From a bacterium (GTDB taxonomy: Bacteria; Desulfobacterota; Binatia; DP-6), in NCBI GenBank assembly GCA_026129405.1, contig JAHCID010000006.1, positions 62,001 through 126,000 on the forward strand: a DNA stretch of 64,000 nucleotides, written 5' to 3'. The first letter of the stretch is position 1; the number at the start of each line of letters is the position of its first letter. The notes beneath the pieces were generated by a model. That model was not told the DNA's origin, did no database searches, and was given only the letters and a program-made list of their open reading frames with translations. The position numbers and the translations under genes are program-made. This document shows, one piece after another, positions 20,990 through 31,915 of the stretch.

Positions 20990-21836
20990 GCACGACGGAC
21001 GCGGATCCGCCCACTTGCGGACCGGATTGGGTTCCCGCTTGCGGCGGCTCCGCCGGCGGCGCCGCCCCGCCCCGTCCCGTCAGGACGCGCCACAGCGAGG
21101 CGACCGGCGCCGACAGCGCGTACGTCGTGATGCCGAGGAAGAGCATCGGCTCGGGCTCGGCGATGGTCAGCATCGCGACGATGATGATGCCCAGCAGCAC
21201 CGGGAACGGGTGGCGGCGGTGGAGCTGTACCTCCTTGAAGGAGAAATAGCGGAACTCGCTCACCATGAGCGCCGCCACCGCGTAGATGACGATGAGCATC
21301 ATGACCCGCTTGTGCGCCGCCCCCTGCCCGCCCAGGTAGAAGTACATCAGCACGGTGGCAGCGATGACGTTCGCCGCCGCCGGAATCGGGAGGCCGAGGA
21401 AATGCCGCCGCTCGACGGTGCCGACCTGGACGTTGAAGCGGGCCAGGCGCAGCGCGCCGCAGGTGACGTAGAGCGTGGCCGCGAGCCACCCCCAGCGGCC
21501 CCAGGGTTTGAGCGCCCAGGTGTAGACGAGGATGCCCGGCGCGACGCCGAACGCGATCAGATCGGCGAGCGAGTCGTACTGCACGCCGAACGAGCTCGAC
21601 GAGCGCGTCAGACGCGCGATGCGGCCGTCGAGCACGTCGCACAGCTGGGCGACGAGGATCATGATCGCCGCCAGCCGGTAGTCGTGGTTCAGGGTCGCGA
21701 TGATCGAGTAGAAGCCCGAGAAGAGGCCGGCGGTCGTGATCAGGTTGGGAAGGAGGTAGACGCCCTTGCGCAGCGGCGGAATGCGTCGCCGCGCCCGTGG
21801 CGCCGCCTCGAGGCGCCCGAGACGGCGCACCCTCAC
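20964..21836 (-). CDS. pssA: CDP-diacylglycerol-serine O-phosphatidyltransferase
   Basis: Makes phosphatidylserine at the inner membrane. It has 290 residues with about seven hydrophobic segments. The CDP-alcohol phosphatidyltransferase signature D-x2-D-G-x2-A-R-x8-G-x3-D-x3-D is complete (about 66-90, DVLDGRIAR ... GVQYDSLAD). A short proline/glycine-rich cytoplasmic tail (from about 258) follows the last helix. It starts with GTG 21836, overlapping the psd stop by 4 nt. The leu promoter lies at its 3' end. Confidence 0.95.
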   Translation of the reverse strand: MRVRRLGRLEAAPRARRRIPPLRKGVYLLPNLITTAGLFSGFYSIIATLNHDYRLAAIMILVAQLCDVLDGRIARLTRSSSSFGVQYDSLADLIAFGVAPGILVYTWALKPWGRWGWLAATLYVTCGALRLARFNVQVGTVERRHFLGLPIPAAANVIAATVLMYFYLGGQGAAHKRVMMLIVIYAVAALMVSEFRYFSFKEVQLHRRHPFPVLLGIIIVAMLTIAEPEPMLFLGITTYALSAPVASLWRVLTGRGGAAPPAEPPQAGTQSGPQVGGSASVVLDTPGGRG

Positions 21837-22495
21837 GCCGCTCCCCGCGGCAGCTCCGCGATGACGGTGGCCCCGGCGACGACGCGATCGCCGCGTCCGA
21901 CGCGCGGGGTCACGTCGGGCGGTACGTACACGTCGACACGCGACCCGAACATGATCATGCCGTAGCGCTCGCCGCGGCGGAGCTGGTCGCCCGCCGTGCG
22001 GTGGCAGACGATGCGCCGGGCGACCGCGCCGGCGATCTGCACGACGAGGAAGCGCCGGCCGTGGCTGCGCAGCACCATCGCGGTACGCTCGTTGTCGACC
22101 GACGCCTTGTCGGCGAAGGCGGCGCGGAACCTTCCGTCGGTGTGCCGCACCTCCTCGACCGTACCGTCGAGCGGGGCCCGGTTCACGTGCACATCGAGCG
22201 GCGACATGAAGATGCTGATGCGGGTGGCCGGCGCCTTGAGGAACGTCTCCTCACGCATCGGCGTGACGTCGAGCACACGACCGTCGGCGGGCGAAACCAT
22301 GAGGGCGTCGTCCAGGGGCGGCTGGCGCTCGGGGTCGCGGAAGAACCACAGGCTGAAGCCGAGCGCCAGCACGAGCGGCAGCACCGCGATCGGATGGCCC
22401 GCGGCCGTGCCGACGGTCGCGACCAGGCCGAGCACTCCGGCCACGGTCGCGATCACCGGCACGCCCTCGCGGGCGAATGGGAGACGAGCAGGCAT
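21833..22495 (-). CDS. psd: Phosphatidylserine decarboxylase proenzyme
   Basis: Decarboxylates phosphatidylserine to phosphatidylethanolamine. It has 220 residues and belongs to the short, archaeal/deltaproteobacterial-like subclass. It has N-terminal hydrophobic segments (about 14-50), [10 protein letters not shown] (about 66-75), [10 protein letters not shown] (about 96-105), and the self-cleavage site MFGSRVDV (about 181-188), where the Ser becomes the pyruvoyl group. pssA overlaps by 4 nt, so the two successive enzymes are translated together. Confidence 0.95.
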   Translation of the reverse strand: MPARLPFAREGVPVIATVAGVLGLVATVGTAAGHPIAVLPLVLALGFSLWFFRDPERQPPLDDALMVSPADGRVLDVTPMREETFLKAPATRISIFMSPLDVHVNRAPLDGTVEEVRHTDGRFRAAFADKASVDNERTAMVLRSHGRRFLVVQIAGAVARRIVCHRTAGDQLRRGERYGMIMFGSRVDVYVPPDVTPRVGRGDRVVAGATVIAELPRGAA

Positions 22496-22528
22496 GCGGG
22501 GCGTCGCCGGAACGCCGCGGCGTCCGGC

Positions 22529-23545
22529 TCAGTTACGGGAACGATCGACGAGGCGGTCGTGCTTCAGCCACGGCATCAGGCCCCGCAGCTTCTCGCCCAC
22601 CCCTTCGATCGGATGCTTCGACTGCTCCTGGCGCAGCTCGCGGAAGTGCGGCATGCCGCACCGGTACTCCGTGATCCACTCGTCCGCGAACTTGCCGGAC
22701 TGGATCTCGTCGAGGATCTGGCCCATGGCCTTGCGCGTCTCGTCGGTGACGATGCGCTTGCCGCGGGTCATGTCGCCGTACTCCGCCGTGTTGCTGATCG
22801 AGTAGCGCATGTTGGCGATGCCGCCCTCGTAGATGAGATCGACGATGAGCTTCACCTCGTGCAGGCACTCGAAGTAGGCCATCTCGGGTGAGTAGCCGCG
22901 GCTGACGAGCGTCTCGTAGCCGGCGCGGATGAGCTCGGTGAGCCCGCCGCACAGCACCGCCTGCTCGCCGAAGAGGTCCGTCTCGGTCTCTTCCTTGAAG
23001 GTGGTCTCGAGCGCCGCCGCGCGCGTGCCGCCGATGCCCTTCGCCCAGGCGAGCGCGATCTGCTTCGTGTCGCCGCTCGGATCCTGGTGGATGGCGATGA
23101 GGCACGGCACGCCGCGCCCCTTCTGGTACTCGCCGCGCACGAGATGCCCGGGCCCCTTCGGCGCGATCATGAGGACGTTGACGTCGGCCGGCGGCACGAT
23201 CTTCTTGAAGTGGATGTTGAAGCCGTGACCGAAGGCCAGGTACTTGCCGGCCTTCATCGCCGGCGCGATCTCCTTCTCGTAGATCTCGCCGCCCTGCTCG
23301 TCGGGAACGAGCATCATGACGATGTCGGCCTCCTGCGCAGCCGTGGCGGCATCGACCACCCGCAGCCCTTCGGCCTGGGCCTTCTTCACCGAGGCGCTGT
23401 CCGGACGCAGCCCGACGCGGACGTCGAGGCCGCTGTCACGCAGGTTGAGCGCGTGTGCGTGGCCCTGGCTGCCGTAACCGATGACGGCGATCTTCTTGCC
23501 CTGGAGCGGCTCGAGGCTGGCGTCCTGATCGTGGTAGATGTTCAT
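22529..23545 (-). CDS. ilvC: Ketol-acid reductoisomerase (class I)
   Basis: Converts acetolactate or acetohydroxybutyrate to the dihydroxy acids with NADPH and Mg2+. It has 338 residues, the class I length. [20 protein letters not shown] (about 20-39) is the Rossmann motif, and the C-terminal knotted domain contains [13 protein letters not shown], with metal-binding Asp/Glu, and [17 protein letters not shown]. It overlaps ilvN by 4 nt. Confidence 0.98.
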   Translation of the reverse strand: MNIYHDQDASLEPLQGKKIAVIGYGSQGHAHALNLRDSGLDVRVGLRPDSASVKKAQAEGLRVVDAATAAQEADIVMMLVPDEQGGEIYEKEIAPAMKAGKYLAFGHGFNIHFKKIVPPADVNVLMIAPKGPGHLVRGEYQKGRGVPCLIAIHQDPSGDTKQIALAWAKGIGGTRAAALETTFKEETETDLFGEQAVLCGGLTELIRAGYETLVSRGYSPEMAYFECLHEVKLIVDLIYEGGIANMRYSISNTAEYGDMTRGKRIVTDETRKAMGQILDEIQSGKFADEWITEYRCGMPHFRELRQEQSKHPIEGVGEKLRGLMPWLKHDRLVDRSRN

Positions 23546-24069
23546 GCGGCGTGTTCCTTCTCCTTGCCGTCGACGGTGAAAACCTGCGAGCCGCGGAACG
23601 TCGCCACCCGTCCGGTGCGCACGATCTCGAGGATGCCGATCGGCCGTAGCAGCTCGATCAGCGCGTCGATCTTGTCTTCGGTTCCGGTGGCTTCGACGAC
23701 GTAGGACGTGCCGGCCACGTCGACGATCTTCCCGCGGAAGATCTCGACGATGGAGGCCACCTCGCCGCGCGTCGTGTCGTCGACCCGGACCTTGATGAGC
23801 ACGAGCTCGCGCTCGACGTGGGGCTGGGGCGTGAAGTCGACCACCTTGATGACGCTGATGAGCTTGTTCAGCTGCTTCTCGATCTGCTCGAGGACCTGCG
23901 CGTCGCCACGCGTGACGAGCGTGATGCGGGAGACGGTCGGATCCATCGTCTCGCCCACGGAGAGGCTCTCGATGTTGTAGCCGCGCCCACTGAACATCCC
24001 GGCGACGCGCGCCAGGACGCCGAACTCGTTCTCGACCAGGATGGAGATGGTGTGACGCACGGGAGCCAT
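23542..24069 (-). CDS. ilvN: Acetolactate synthase, small (regulatory) subunit
   Basis: The valine-sensing regulatory subunit of acetohydroxyacid synthase, 175 residues. An ACT domain at residues 5-75 ([31 protein letters not shown]) is followed by the ALS-SS C-terminal domain (about 85-160). The start ATG 24069 overlaps the stop of the preceding small gene (TGATG). The catalytic partner IlvB is not present in this window, which is unusual because ilvB normally precedes ilvN. Confidence 0.96.
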   Translation of the reverse strand: MAPVRHTISILVENEFGVLARVAGMFSGRGYNIESLSVGETMDPTVSRITLVTRGDAQVLEQIEKQLNKLISVIKVVDFTPQPHVERELVLIKVRVDDTTRGEVASIVEIFRGKIVDVAGTSYVVEATGTEDKIDALIELLRPIGILEIVRTGRVATFRGSQVFTVDGKEKEHAA

Positions 24070-24293
24070 CAATGGGCGCGGTGGCGGGCGAGGATCTCCA
24101 TGATCTTGTCCTTGCCCTGGAGCTTCCGCTTCTGGAGGCGCTTCTTCTCCACCTCCTCCTCCGGCGTCAGGTACATCTTCGACTGGAGCGATCCCAGCTG
24201 GCGTTCGAGGAGGGCGTGCTCCTCGTAGTAGCGGCGCAACTCCGGCTCCCGGTCCAGGAGGGTCGAGATCAGCTCCTCGTCGCGTTTTTCCAT
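24069..24293 (-). CDS. DUF465 (YdcH-like) small coiled-coil protein
   Basis: A 74-residue charged helical protein beginning MEKRDEELI. It has the DUF465 pattern of two short helices with alternating acidic and basic residues ([32 protein letters not shown]). Function unknown. Start chosen at ATG 24293, which follows GGGAGTGGA; a longer frame is not supported. It is the first gene after a predicted promoter and overlaps ilvN by 1 nt. Confidence 0.85.
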   Translation of the reverse strand: MEKRDEELISTLLDREPELRRYYEEHALLERQLGSLQSKMYLTPEEEVEKKRLQKRKLQGKDKIMEILARHRAH

Positions 24294-24327
24294 GCTCCAC
24301 TCCCTCGAGATCGGGCGTTCGGCGACG

Positions 24328-24354
24328 GTATTACGCGCCAAAAGGGGTTGTCAA
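24328..24354 (-). promoter_or_regulatory. Possible promoter for the ydcH-like/ilvN/ilvC/psd/pssA unit
   Basis: A perfect TTGACA (plus-strand TGTCAA, 24349-24354) overlaps the tsaB stop. TAATAC (plus-strand GTATTA, 24328-24333) follows after 15 nt, shorter than the ideal 17. It is the only AT-rich gap in this part of the block. Confidence 0.45.
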
Positions 24355-25037
24355 CGCGATGCACCGTGCGGCAGCTGCGCGTCGGGAGGACGCACGTACG
24401 TGGGCTCGAGCGTTCCCGGTTCGGCCCGCTCCCCGCGCGCGAGACGTCGCGCTCCGAGCCGCGCGACGATGCCGCCCGACGGCTCGGACGCGTCCGCCGG
24501 CAGCACGGCGGCGGCGCGCGGCGCCAGCGCGTCGGCGTAGGCGGCGCCCGCATCGCCGACCACGACGGCTCCCACCGGCAGCCGCGCGGCGAGGTCGTCG
24601 GGTGTCGCGGTGAAGTCGTCCCCCAGCCGGATCAGATCCCCGCCTTCGCCGACGCGGAACAGCGCCGCCCAGCACTCCCGCCGGCGCGCATCGAGCGCCG
24701 CGCACACGGTCGCCCCGGCCGGCGCCCCGGCGACGTGCGCCAGCGCCTCCAGCGTCGGCACCGCCACCAGCGCGAGCCCGCGGGCATAGCAGAGCCCCTT
24801 GGCGAGACCGAGGCCGATGCGCAGGCCGGTGAACGAGCCCGGGCCGATCGACACCGCCACGGCGTCGACGTCAGCCAGCTCGAGGCCGGCCTGCGCAAGC
24901 ACCTCGTCGATCAGGGCCGGCACCATGCGCACGTGCGAAGCCGCGGCGCGGCGCGACGCCGCCGCCAGAACGGTGTCGTCGCGTGCGACACCGACGGCGG
25001 CCGTCCAAGTCGCGGTATCGAGCCCGAGAACGACCAG
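24351..25037 (-). CDS. tsaB: tRNA threonylcarbamoyladenosine biosynthesis protein TsaB
   Basis: The ASKHA-fold partner of TsaD in making t6A37 of tRNA. It is 228 residues when read from CTG 25037. The N-terminal strand VVLGLDTATWTAAVGV and the motif SIGPGSFTGLRIGLGLAKGL (about 64-83) are diagnostic. There is no ATG, GTG or TTG between the rseP stop and the conserved LDTAT motif, so I place the start at a CTG 3 nt after that stop. The first conventional start (GTG 24932) would remove the first 35 residues, including the nucleotide-fold strand. Confidence 0.85.
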   Translation of the reverse strand: MVVLGLDTATWTAAVGVARDDTVLAAASRRAAASHVRMVPALIDEVLAQAGLELADVDAVAVSIGPGSFTGLRIGLGLAKGLCYARGLALVAVPTLEALAHVAGAPAGATVCAALDARRRECWAALFRVGEGGDLIRLGDDFTATPDDLAARLPVGAVVVGDAGAAYADALAPRAAAVLPADASEPSGGIVARLGARRLARGERAEPGTLEPTYVRPPDAQLPHGASR

Positions 25038-25040
25038 GGC

Positions 25041-26123
25041 TCAGCCCTGCACCAGCCGGTGGATGTCGTTGTAGAACACGAACACCATCAGGCTGAGGAG
25101 CAGCAGCAGACCGACCTGCTGCGCGATCTCGCGATGCCGGGGCCGCAGCGGGCGCCCCATCGCCGTCTCGACGCCGAGCAACGCCAGATGCCCGCCGTCG
25201 AGCACCGGCACCGGAAGCAGGTTGAGCACGCCCAGGTTGATCGACAGGAACGCGAGCATACTGAGGAAGTACTTGAGACCGGCGCGCGCCTGCTGGCCTG
25301 CCGCGCGTGCGATCGCGATCGGCCCGCCGAGCTCGCGCAGGGGGACGCGACCCTGGACCATCAGTACGAGGCCCTGGAGCACGACCCAGGACGCCATCAC
25401 CGTCTGCTGCCCCGCCATGGACACCGCCTCGGCCGGGCCTACCGCCTTCCAGTCGTGCGAGCCCTCGATGCCGATGAGCCAGCTCTTCCCCGTCTCCTCG
25501 CCGAAGAGGTTGCGCGTCTCGCGCAGCGCCGGCGTGACGGTGATGGCCATCGGCGTCCCGTCGCGATCGACGTCGAGCGTCAGCGTCTTGCCGTCGGACT
25601 CACGCACGCGCGTGGCGAGCGCGTCCCAGGTCTCGACGGACGTGCCGTCGATCTTCGTGACACGGTCGCCGACCGCGAGGCCGGCTTGCTCGGCAGGCGT
25701 CCCCTGCCCGACCCCGCCGATGCGTGGCTCCGTGGACGGGATCTCGGCGCCGACGGCCGCGAACAGGACCGTGTAGACGAGGAACGCGAACAGGAAGTTC
25801 ATGGCCGGGCCGGCGATGACGATCGCCGCGCGCCGCCACGGCTTCTGGTTCCCGAAGGCGCGCTCCGGCTCCGTCACCGGCTCGCCGTCCTCGTCCTCGC
25901 CCAGCATCTTCACGTAGCCGCCGAGCGGAACGGCGGACAGCGCGTACTCCGTCTCGCCGCGCTGGCGGCGCCACAGGATCGGCCCGAAGCCGATCGAGAA
26001 GCGCAGGACCTTCACGCCGAGACGCTTCGCCACGCCGAAGTGGCCGAGCTCGTGCACGAACACGAGCACCCCGAGCGCGACGACGAACGCGACGACGGTG
26101 ACGACGGGTGCGGGAAGCTCCAT
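25041..26123 (-). CDS. rseP: Site-2 intramembrane zinc metalloprotease
   Basis: Cleaves membrane-embedded anti-sigma factors and signal peptide remnants. It has 360 residues. The zinc motif HELGH (about 25-29) is in the first membrane segment, one PDZ domain (about 125-205) follows, and the second active-site motif NLLPVPVLDGGH (about 300-311) precedes the final helix. Having one PDZ rather than two makes it shorter than E. coli RseP. It lies 12 nt after cdsA; dxr, often between them, is missing. Confidence 0.95.
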   Translation of the reverse strand: MELPAPVVTVVAFVVALGVLVFVHELGHFGVAKRLGVKVLRFSIGFGPILWRRQRGETEYALSAVPLGGYVKMLGEDEDGEPVTEPERAFGNQKPWRRAAIVIAGPAMNFLFAFLVYTVLFAAVGAEIPSTEPRIGGVGQGTPAEQAGLAVGDRVTKIDGTSVETWDALATRVRESDGKTLTLDVDRDGTPMAITVTPALRETRNLFGEETGKSWLIGIEGSHDWKAVGPAEAVSMAGQQTVMASWVVLQGLVLMVQGRVPLRELGGPIAIARAAGQQARAGLKYFLSMLAFLSINLGVLNLLPVPVLDGGHLALLGVETAMGRPLRPRHREIAQQVGLLLLLSLMVFVFYNDIHRLVQG

Positions 26124-26135
26124 GCGCCGGAAACC

Positions 26136-26936
26136 TCAGCCGCGCGCGACCACGGCCGCGTAGTAGTAGGCGAAGACGAACGGGAACAGCAGGCTGTCCA
26201 GACGGTCCAGGATGCCACCGTGCCCCGGGATAATCCACCCCGAGTCCTTGGCCCCGAACGCACGCTTGAGCGCGGACTCGCAGAGGTCGCCGAACTGCGC
26301 GAGCAGCCCGATGCCGAGCGCGAACCCGATCGTCGGCCCCAGGGCCATGCGATCGAAGAACATCGCGCGGCAGAAGAGCGCGATCACGATCGCCCCCGCC
26401 ACCGCCCCGAGCGCGCCTTCGACCGTCTTGCTGGGACTGATCGCCGGCGCGAGCTTGCGCCTGCCGAAGTACCGTCCGGCAAAGTAGCCGCCCGAGTCCG
26501 AGCCCATCGCCGTGTAGACGGTGAAGAGCACCCAGCGCCATCCCTCCGGTTCCTGGCGCAGCAGGATCATGTGGGGGACGAAGAAGCCGACGTAGAGCAC
26601 CCCGAGGACGATCAGCCCGAGCGCTTCGACCGAGCGGCGCATGTCCGCGTGACGCACGAGCGGCAGCGCGAGGCCGCCGATCACCGTCACCGAGAGCGCC
26701 CCGCCGACCCACGCCAGCTGCCCGGTGAGGACCGTGGCGGCGATGAGGAGTCCTAGGCCGACGCCGACCGCCACCATCGGCGAGTCGTCGGGGAACGCCA
26801 TCGTGAAGTACTCGTACAGGGCGACCGCGGCGACGGAGACGATGAAGCCGTTGAACAGCGGCGTCCAGAGGTACTGGATGATCAGCCACAGCGCCGGCAG
26901 GGCGACCGCGGCCGTCGCGAGACGGGTCCGCAGCAT
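26136..26936 (-). CDS. cdsA: Phosphatidate cytidylyltransferase
   Basis: Makes CDP-diacylglycerol from phosphatidate and CTP in the inner membrane, the precursor used by PssA downstream. It has 266 residues with about seven or eight membrane segments. The CdsA signature is complete near the C-terminus: SDSGGYFAGRYFG, SPSKTVEGALG, and KDSGWIIPGHGGILDRLDS (about 227-245). It follows uppS by 36 nt. Confidence 0.95.
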   Translation of the reverse strand: MLRTRLATAAVALPALWLIIQYLWTPLFNGFIVSVAAVALYEYFTMAFPDDSPMVAVGVGLGLLIAATVLTGQLAWVGGALSVTVIGGLALPLVRHADMRRSVEALGLIVLGVLYVGFFVPHMILLRQEPEGWRWVLFTVYTAMGSDSGGYFAGRYFGRRKLAPAISPSKTVEGALGAVAGAIVIALFCRAMFFDRMALGPTIGFALGIGLLAQFGDLCESALKRAFGAKDSGWIIPGHGGILDRLDSLLFPFVFAYYYAAVVARG

Positions 26937-26972
26937 GACTCGGGGGCGGCGCGACCGTCGGACGTCGCGCGC

Positions 26973-27725
26973 TCAGACCGCGCGCCGCCGCTCCTGCTCC
27001 GCCTGCGCCTGGGTGCGGCCGAAACGCCGCTGGCGCTGCTGGTAGAGCGCGAGCGTCTGGAGATAGTCGCGCTCGCGGAAGTCCGGCCACAGCGTGTCGG
27101 TGACCACGATCTCGGTGTAGGCCAGCTGCCAGAGGAAGAAGTTGCTGATCCGCATCTCGCCGCTGGTGCGGATCAGCAGGTCGGGGTCCGGGATGTCGCG
27201 AGTGCCGAGCGCCTCGGAGAACATGCCCTCGCTGATCTGGCTGGGACGCAGCTCGCCGCGCTGCACGCGCCGCGCGATCGCCCGCGTCGCCCGCACGATC
27301 TCCTCGCGGCCGCCGTAGCTGACCGCGAGAATGACCGTCATGCCCGTGTTGTGACGCGTCGCCTCGATGCTGGCCCGCAGCGCCTCGCGTACCGCCGGCG
27401 GCAAGCGTCGCAGGCTGCCGACGGCGAGGAGCCGGATCTGGTGCTTCATCATCTTCCCCAGCTCGCTCGCGAGGTACTTGCGGAGAAGCGTCATGAGGCC
27501 GTCGACCTCACGCGGCGGCCGGTGCCAATTCTCGGTGGAGAAGGCGAACAGCGAGAGATAGCGAATGCCGAGCTGGCGACTCTGCTCGACGATCGCACGG
27601 ACGGAGTCCTTGCCGACGCGATGGCCGTGGAGACGGGACAGGCCACGCTGTTCCGCCCATCGGCCGTTGCCGTCCATGATCACCGCGACGTGGCGCGGCA
27701 GTCGCGTGAGATCAAGCTCCACCAT
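26973..27725 (-). CDS. uppS: Undecaprenyl diphosphate synthase (cis-prenyltransferase)
   Basis: Makes the C55 lipid carrier for peptidoglycan and glycan synthesis. It has 250 residues. The catalytic Asp lies in VAVIMDGNGRWAEQRG (about 14-29). SLFAFSTENW (about 67-76) and LLIRTSGEMRISNFFLWQLA (about 188-207) are the substrate motifs. The start ATG 27725 is used; a GTG at 27734 overlapping the frr stop (GTGA) is an equally possible start that adds three residues. Confidence 0.96.
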   Translation of the reverse strand: MVELDLTRLPRHVAVIMDGNGRWAEQRGLSRLHGHRVGKDSVRAIVEQSRQLGIRYLSLFAFSTENWHRPPREVDGLMTLLRKYLASELGKMMKHQIRLLAVGSLRRLPPAVREALRASIEATRHNTGMTVILAVSYGGREEIVRATRAIARRVQRGELRPSQISEGMFSEALGTRDIPDPDLLIRTSGEMRISNFFLWQLAYTEIVVTDTLWPDFRERDYLQTLALYQQRQRRFGRTQAQAEQERRRAV

Positions 27726-27730
27726 CTCGC

Positions 27731-28288
27731 TCACACCGCCATGATCTCTTTTTCTTTCGCCTTGAGAATCTCCTCGAGGCGATCGATCGAATCCTTGGTG
27801 ACGCCTTCGATCTTCTCGGCCGCGTGCCGCCGGTCGTCCTCGGTGATCGACTTGTCCTTCTCGAGCTCCTTCAGCATCTCGAGCGCGTCGCGACGATGGC
27901 TGCGGACGGAGACGCGGAAGTCCTCGGCCAGCTTGCGGACGTGCTTCACGAGATCCTTGCGGCGCTCCTCGGTGAGGCTCGGGATCGGGACGCGGATCAG
28001 CTTGCCGTCGTTGACCGGGTTGAGCCCGAGGTTCGAGCCATGGATGGCCTTCTCGATCGCGCCGATGGCGCCTTTGTCGAACGGCTGGACGACGAGGAGC
28101 GTGGCCTCGGGCGCCGAGAGCGTCGCCACCTGGTTGAGCGGCATGCGCGTGCCGTAGTGCTCGACCAGGAGGCCATCGAGCAGCGCGGTCGACGCGCGGC
28201 CGGTGCGGACGTGCGACAGCTCCTTCTTGAAGGCCGCGAACGTCTTCTCCATGTCCTGCCGGCAGGACGCGATGACGTCGTCGGTCAT
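27731..28288 (-). CDS. frr: Ribosome recycling factor
   Basis: Splits post-termination ribosomes with EF-G. It has 185 residues, the standard length. The three-helix bundle motifs [13 protein letters not shown] (about 21-33) and [16 protein letters not shown] (about 103-118) are clear. It overlaps pyrH by 4 nt. Confidence 0.98.
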   Translation of the reverse strand: MTDDVIASCRQDMEKTFAAFKKELSHVRTGRASTALLDGLLVEHYGTRMPLNQVATLSAPEATLLVVQPFDKGAIGAIEKAIHGSNLGLNPVNDGKLIRVPIPSLTEERRKDLVKHVRKLAEDFRVSVRSHRRDALEMLKELEKDKSITEDDRRHAAEKIEGVTKDSIDRLEEILKAKEKEIMAV

Positions 28289-29082
28289 GAGCGGCCTCCC
28301 CCATGGACCAGCGTGCCGATACGGTCGCCCGAGACGGCGCGCTGGATGTTGCCCGGCTCCATCATGTTGAACACGAGGATCGGCAGGGCGTTGTCCATGC
28401 ACAGCGAGATCGCCGTCGAGTCCATGACCGCAAGGCCGCGATTGAGCACGTCGATGTAGGTGAGGGACTCGAAGCGCTGCGCCGTCGGAACCTTCTCGGG
28501 ATCGGCGTCGTAGACGCCGTCGACGCGCGTCGCCTTGAAGATCACTTCGGCGCCGATCTCCATCGCGCGCAGGCTGGCGGCCGTATCGGTGGTGAAGAAC
28601 GGGTTGCCCGTCCCGGCGGCGAAGATGACGACGCGTCCCTTCTCGAGATGCCGCGTGGCGCGGCGCCGGATGTACGGCTCCGCGATCTGCTGCATGTCGA
28701 TCGCCGACAGCACGCGCGTCGGCACGCCGAGCTTCTCGAGCGCGTCTTGCAGGGCCAAGGCGTTGATCACCGTGGCCAGCATCCCCATGTAGTCGCCGGT
28801 CGCGCGATCGACGCCGCGCGCGCTCGCGGCGATCCCGCGGAAGATGTTGCCGCCGCCGATGACGAGCGCGAGCTCGCAACCCGCGGCGTGGACGTCACGC
28901 AGCTCGGCCGAGAAACGGCCGAGCACGGTCGGGTCGATGCCGTAGCCAGCGGTGCCCGCGAGGGCCTCCCCGCTGATCTTCAAGAGAACGCGGCGGTACC
29001 TTCCCTGGCCGGCGCTCTCTGCCGTCGGCTCAGGCTCCGGCCTCGCCTCCAGGGGCGCTCTCCTTCTCGGTCTGCTCCGCAC
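28285..29082 (-). CDS. pyrH: UMP kinase (uridylate kinase)
   Basis: Phosphorylates UMP to UDP; hexameric cytoplasmic enzyme. The conserved body begins [13 protein letters not shown] and contains [22 protein letters not shown] and [10 protein letters not shown]. The start is uncertain. No ATG, GTG or TTG lies in the 15 codons before the first strand, and the only conventional upstream start in frame is GTG 29082, inside the 3' end of tsf (53-nt overlap), which gives 265 residues instead of about 240. A TTG within the first strand would be too late. A CTG start is another possibility. Confidence 0.9.
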   Translation of the reverse strand: MRSRPRRRAPLEARPEPEPTAESAGQGRYRRVLLKISGEALAGTAGYGIDPTVLGRFSAELRDVHAAGCELALVIGGGNIFRGIAASARGVDRATGDYMGMLATVINALALQDALEKLGVPTRVLSAIDMQQIAEPYIRRRATRHLEKGRVVIFAAGTGNPFFTTDTAASLRAMEIGAEVIFKATRVDGVYDADPEKVPTAQRFESLTYIDVLNRGLAVMDSTAISLCMDNALPILVFNMMEPGNIQRAVSGDRIGTLVHGGGRS

Positions 29083-29676
29083 CCCGCTCGAGTCCCTCGC
29101 CGAGCTGGAAGCGTGCGAACCGCCGAATGCTGATGTTCTCACCGAGGCGGGCGACCGCCTCCTGCACGACGTCCTGCACCGAGCGGTCGCCCTGCTTGAT
29201 GTAGGGCTGCTCGAGGAGGCAGGCATCCTTGTAGAAGCGATCGAGCTGGCCGGTCACGATACGCTCGATCACCTGCGCCGGCTTGCCGCTCTGCTCGGCC
29301 TGCTTGCGGTAGATCGCGCGCTCGTTCTCGATCTCGGCCTCCGGCACCTCCTCGCGGCGCACGAAGCGCGGGCTCGCCGCGGCAACCTGCATCGCGAGCT
29401 CGCGCAGCAGCTGCTGGAACTCGTCCGTCTTCGCGACGAAGTCGGTCTCGCAGTTGAGCTCGAGCAGAACGCCGATCTTGCCGCCGGGGTGGATGTAGGT
29501 TCCGACCGCGCCCTCCGAGGCGACGCGGCCCGAGCGCTTCGCCGCCTTCGCCAGTCCGCGCTCGCGCAGCAGCCGCAGCGCCTTCTCGACGTCGCCCTCG
29601 GCCTCGCCGAGCGCCTTCTGACAGTCGAGGAGGCCCGCGCCGGTCTTCTCGCGCAGCTCCTTCACCAGGGAGAGGC

Positions 29677-29680
<4 letters not shown>
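29030..29680 (-). CDS. tsf: Elongation factor Ts
   Basis: The nucleotide exchange factor for EF-Tu. It has 216 residues, the short form with one core dimerisation repeat. The N-terminal [15 protein letters not shown] (about 14-28) and the [17 protein letters not shown] motif (about 68-84) are diagnostic. It overlaps the rpsB stop by 4 nt, and the pyrH frame probably begins inside its 3' end. Confidence 0.98.
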
Positions 29681-30456
<776 letters not shown>

Positions 30457-30544
30457 ACGCGCTCCGGGGGACGGCCCTCCTTCCAAGCGTAACTGGCGAA
30501 ATGTTGGCCTGTAGCAGAAACCGCGCGGCCGGCGCAACGTACGG

Positions 30545-31915
30545 TCACTGGCTCATCGAGTCCAGGAACTCGCGGTTGCCCTTCGTGCCCTTCAGCCGGT
30601 CGACCAGGAACTCCATCGCCTCGATGGTGTTCTGCTGGGTAAGCAGCTTGCGCAGGATCCACACCCGGTTCATCACGCCGGGGGCCACCAGCAACTCCTC
30701 CTTGCGGGTGCCCGAGCGGGTGACGTCCATGGCCGGGAACATGCGGCGGTCCATCAGCCGGCGATCGAGGTGCACCTCCATGTTGCCGGTGCCCTTGAAC
30801 TCCTCGAAGATCACCTCGTCCATGCGGCTGCCCGTGTCGACGAGGGCGGTTCCGAGGATCGTGAGGCTGCCGCCCTCCTCGATGTTGCGCGCCGCGCCGA
30901 AGAACTTCTTCGGACCGCGCAGCGCGTTCGAGTCGACGCCGCCGGAGAGTATCTTGCCGCTCGGCGGCACGACGGCGTTGTAGGCCCGCGCCAGACGGGT
31001 GATCGAGTCGAGCAGGATGACGACGTCGCGTCCGTGCTCGACCAGCCGTTTGGCCTTCTCGATCACCATCTCGGCAACCTGGACGTGGCGCGTCGGCGGC
31101 TCGTCGAAGGTGGAGCTCACCACCTCGCCCTGCACCGAGCGCTGCATGTCGGTGACCTCCTCGGGCCGCTCGTCGATGAGGAGAACGATCAGCACGACCT
31201 CGGGATGGTTCGCGGTGATGCCGTGAGCGATGTTCTGGAGCATCATCGTCTTGCCGGTCCGCGGCGCGGCGACGATGAGCCCGCGCTGCCCTTTGCCCAC
31301 CGGCACGAGGAGATCGATGATGCGCGTCGTCAGCTCCTCGGGCTCGAACTCGAGCCGGAGCTGCTCCTGCGGATACAGCGGCGTCAGGTTGTCGAAGAGG
31401 ATCTTGTCGCGCGCCCGCTCCGGCTCCTCGAAGTTGATGGTCTCGACCTTGAGGAGCGCGAAGTAGCGCTCGCCCTCCTTGGGTGGGCGGATCTGACCAT
31501 AGACGACGTCGCCGGTGCGGAGATTGAAGCGCCGGACCTGGCTCGGAGAGACGTAGATGTCGTCTGGGCCGGGCAGATAGTTGCAGTCCGGGGCGCGCAG
31601 GAAGCCGAAGCCGTCGGGCAGGATCTCGAGGACGCCCTCCCCGCTCACGGCGCCGTTCTGCTCCGCCTGGGCCTGGAGGATCGCGAAGATCAGCTCCTGC
31701 TTGCGCAACGCCGCCGCGCCCTCGACCCGCATCGAACGCGCGAGCGCCGCCAGGTCGGCGATCTTCCTGTCCTTCAGCTCCTTCAGGTTGAGCGGCGGAA
31801 CGTCGGGTGACGGCGCCGGCGGCGGCGCCTCGGCCGGCTCCGGCATCGGCGGCTCGACGGCCGCCACGCGGCTGCGGGCGCGAGCCTCGCTGGCCGAACG
31901 CTCGCGCGAGCTCAC
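30545..31915 (-). CDS. rho: Transcription termination factor Rho
   Basis: A hexameric RNA helicase that terminates transcription. It has 456 residues from a GTG start. An Ala/Pro-rich N-terminal 40 residues precede the Rho-N domain (about 42-75), the cold-shock-like RNA-binding domain with [15 protein letters not shown] (about 93-107), Walker [10 protein letters not shown] (about 215), and the Q- and R-loop motifs [12 protein letters not shown] and GGVDSNAL. Length and motifs are normal. It precedes rpsB in the same direction. Confidence 0.98.
   Translation of the reverse strand: MSSRERSASEARARSRVAAVEPPMPEPAEAPPPAPSPDVPPLNLKELKDRKIADLAALARSMRVEGAAALRKQELIFAILQAQAEQNGAVSGEGVLEILPDGFGFLRAPDCNYLPGPDDIYVSPSQVRRFNLRTGDVVYGQIRPPKEGERYFALLKVETINFEEPERARDKILFDNLTPLYPQEQLRLEFEPEELTTRIIDLLVPVGKGQRGLIVAAPRTGKTMMLQNIAHGITANHPEVVLIVLLIDERPEEVTDMQRSVQGEVVSSTFDEPPTRHVQVAEMVIEKAKRLVEHGRDVVILLDSITRLARAYNAVVPPSGKILSGGVDSNALRGPKKFFGAARNIEEGGSLTILGTALVDTGSRMDEVIFEEFKGTGNMEVHLDRRLMDRRMFPAMDVTRSGTRKEELLVAPGVMNRVWILRKLLTQQNTIEAMEFLVDRLKGTKGNREFLDSMSQ

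Noticed and set aside
24072-26756. A plus-strand open frame of nearly 900 codons opposite ilvN, tsaB, rseP and cdsA
   Set aside because: It has Arg/His/Glu-rich composition with no motif, and the minus strand carries complete, conserved genes. High GC makes long antisense frames common.
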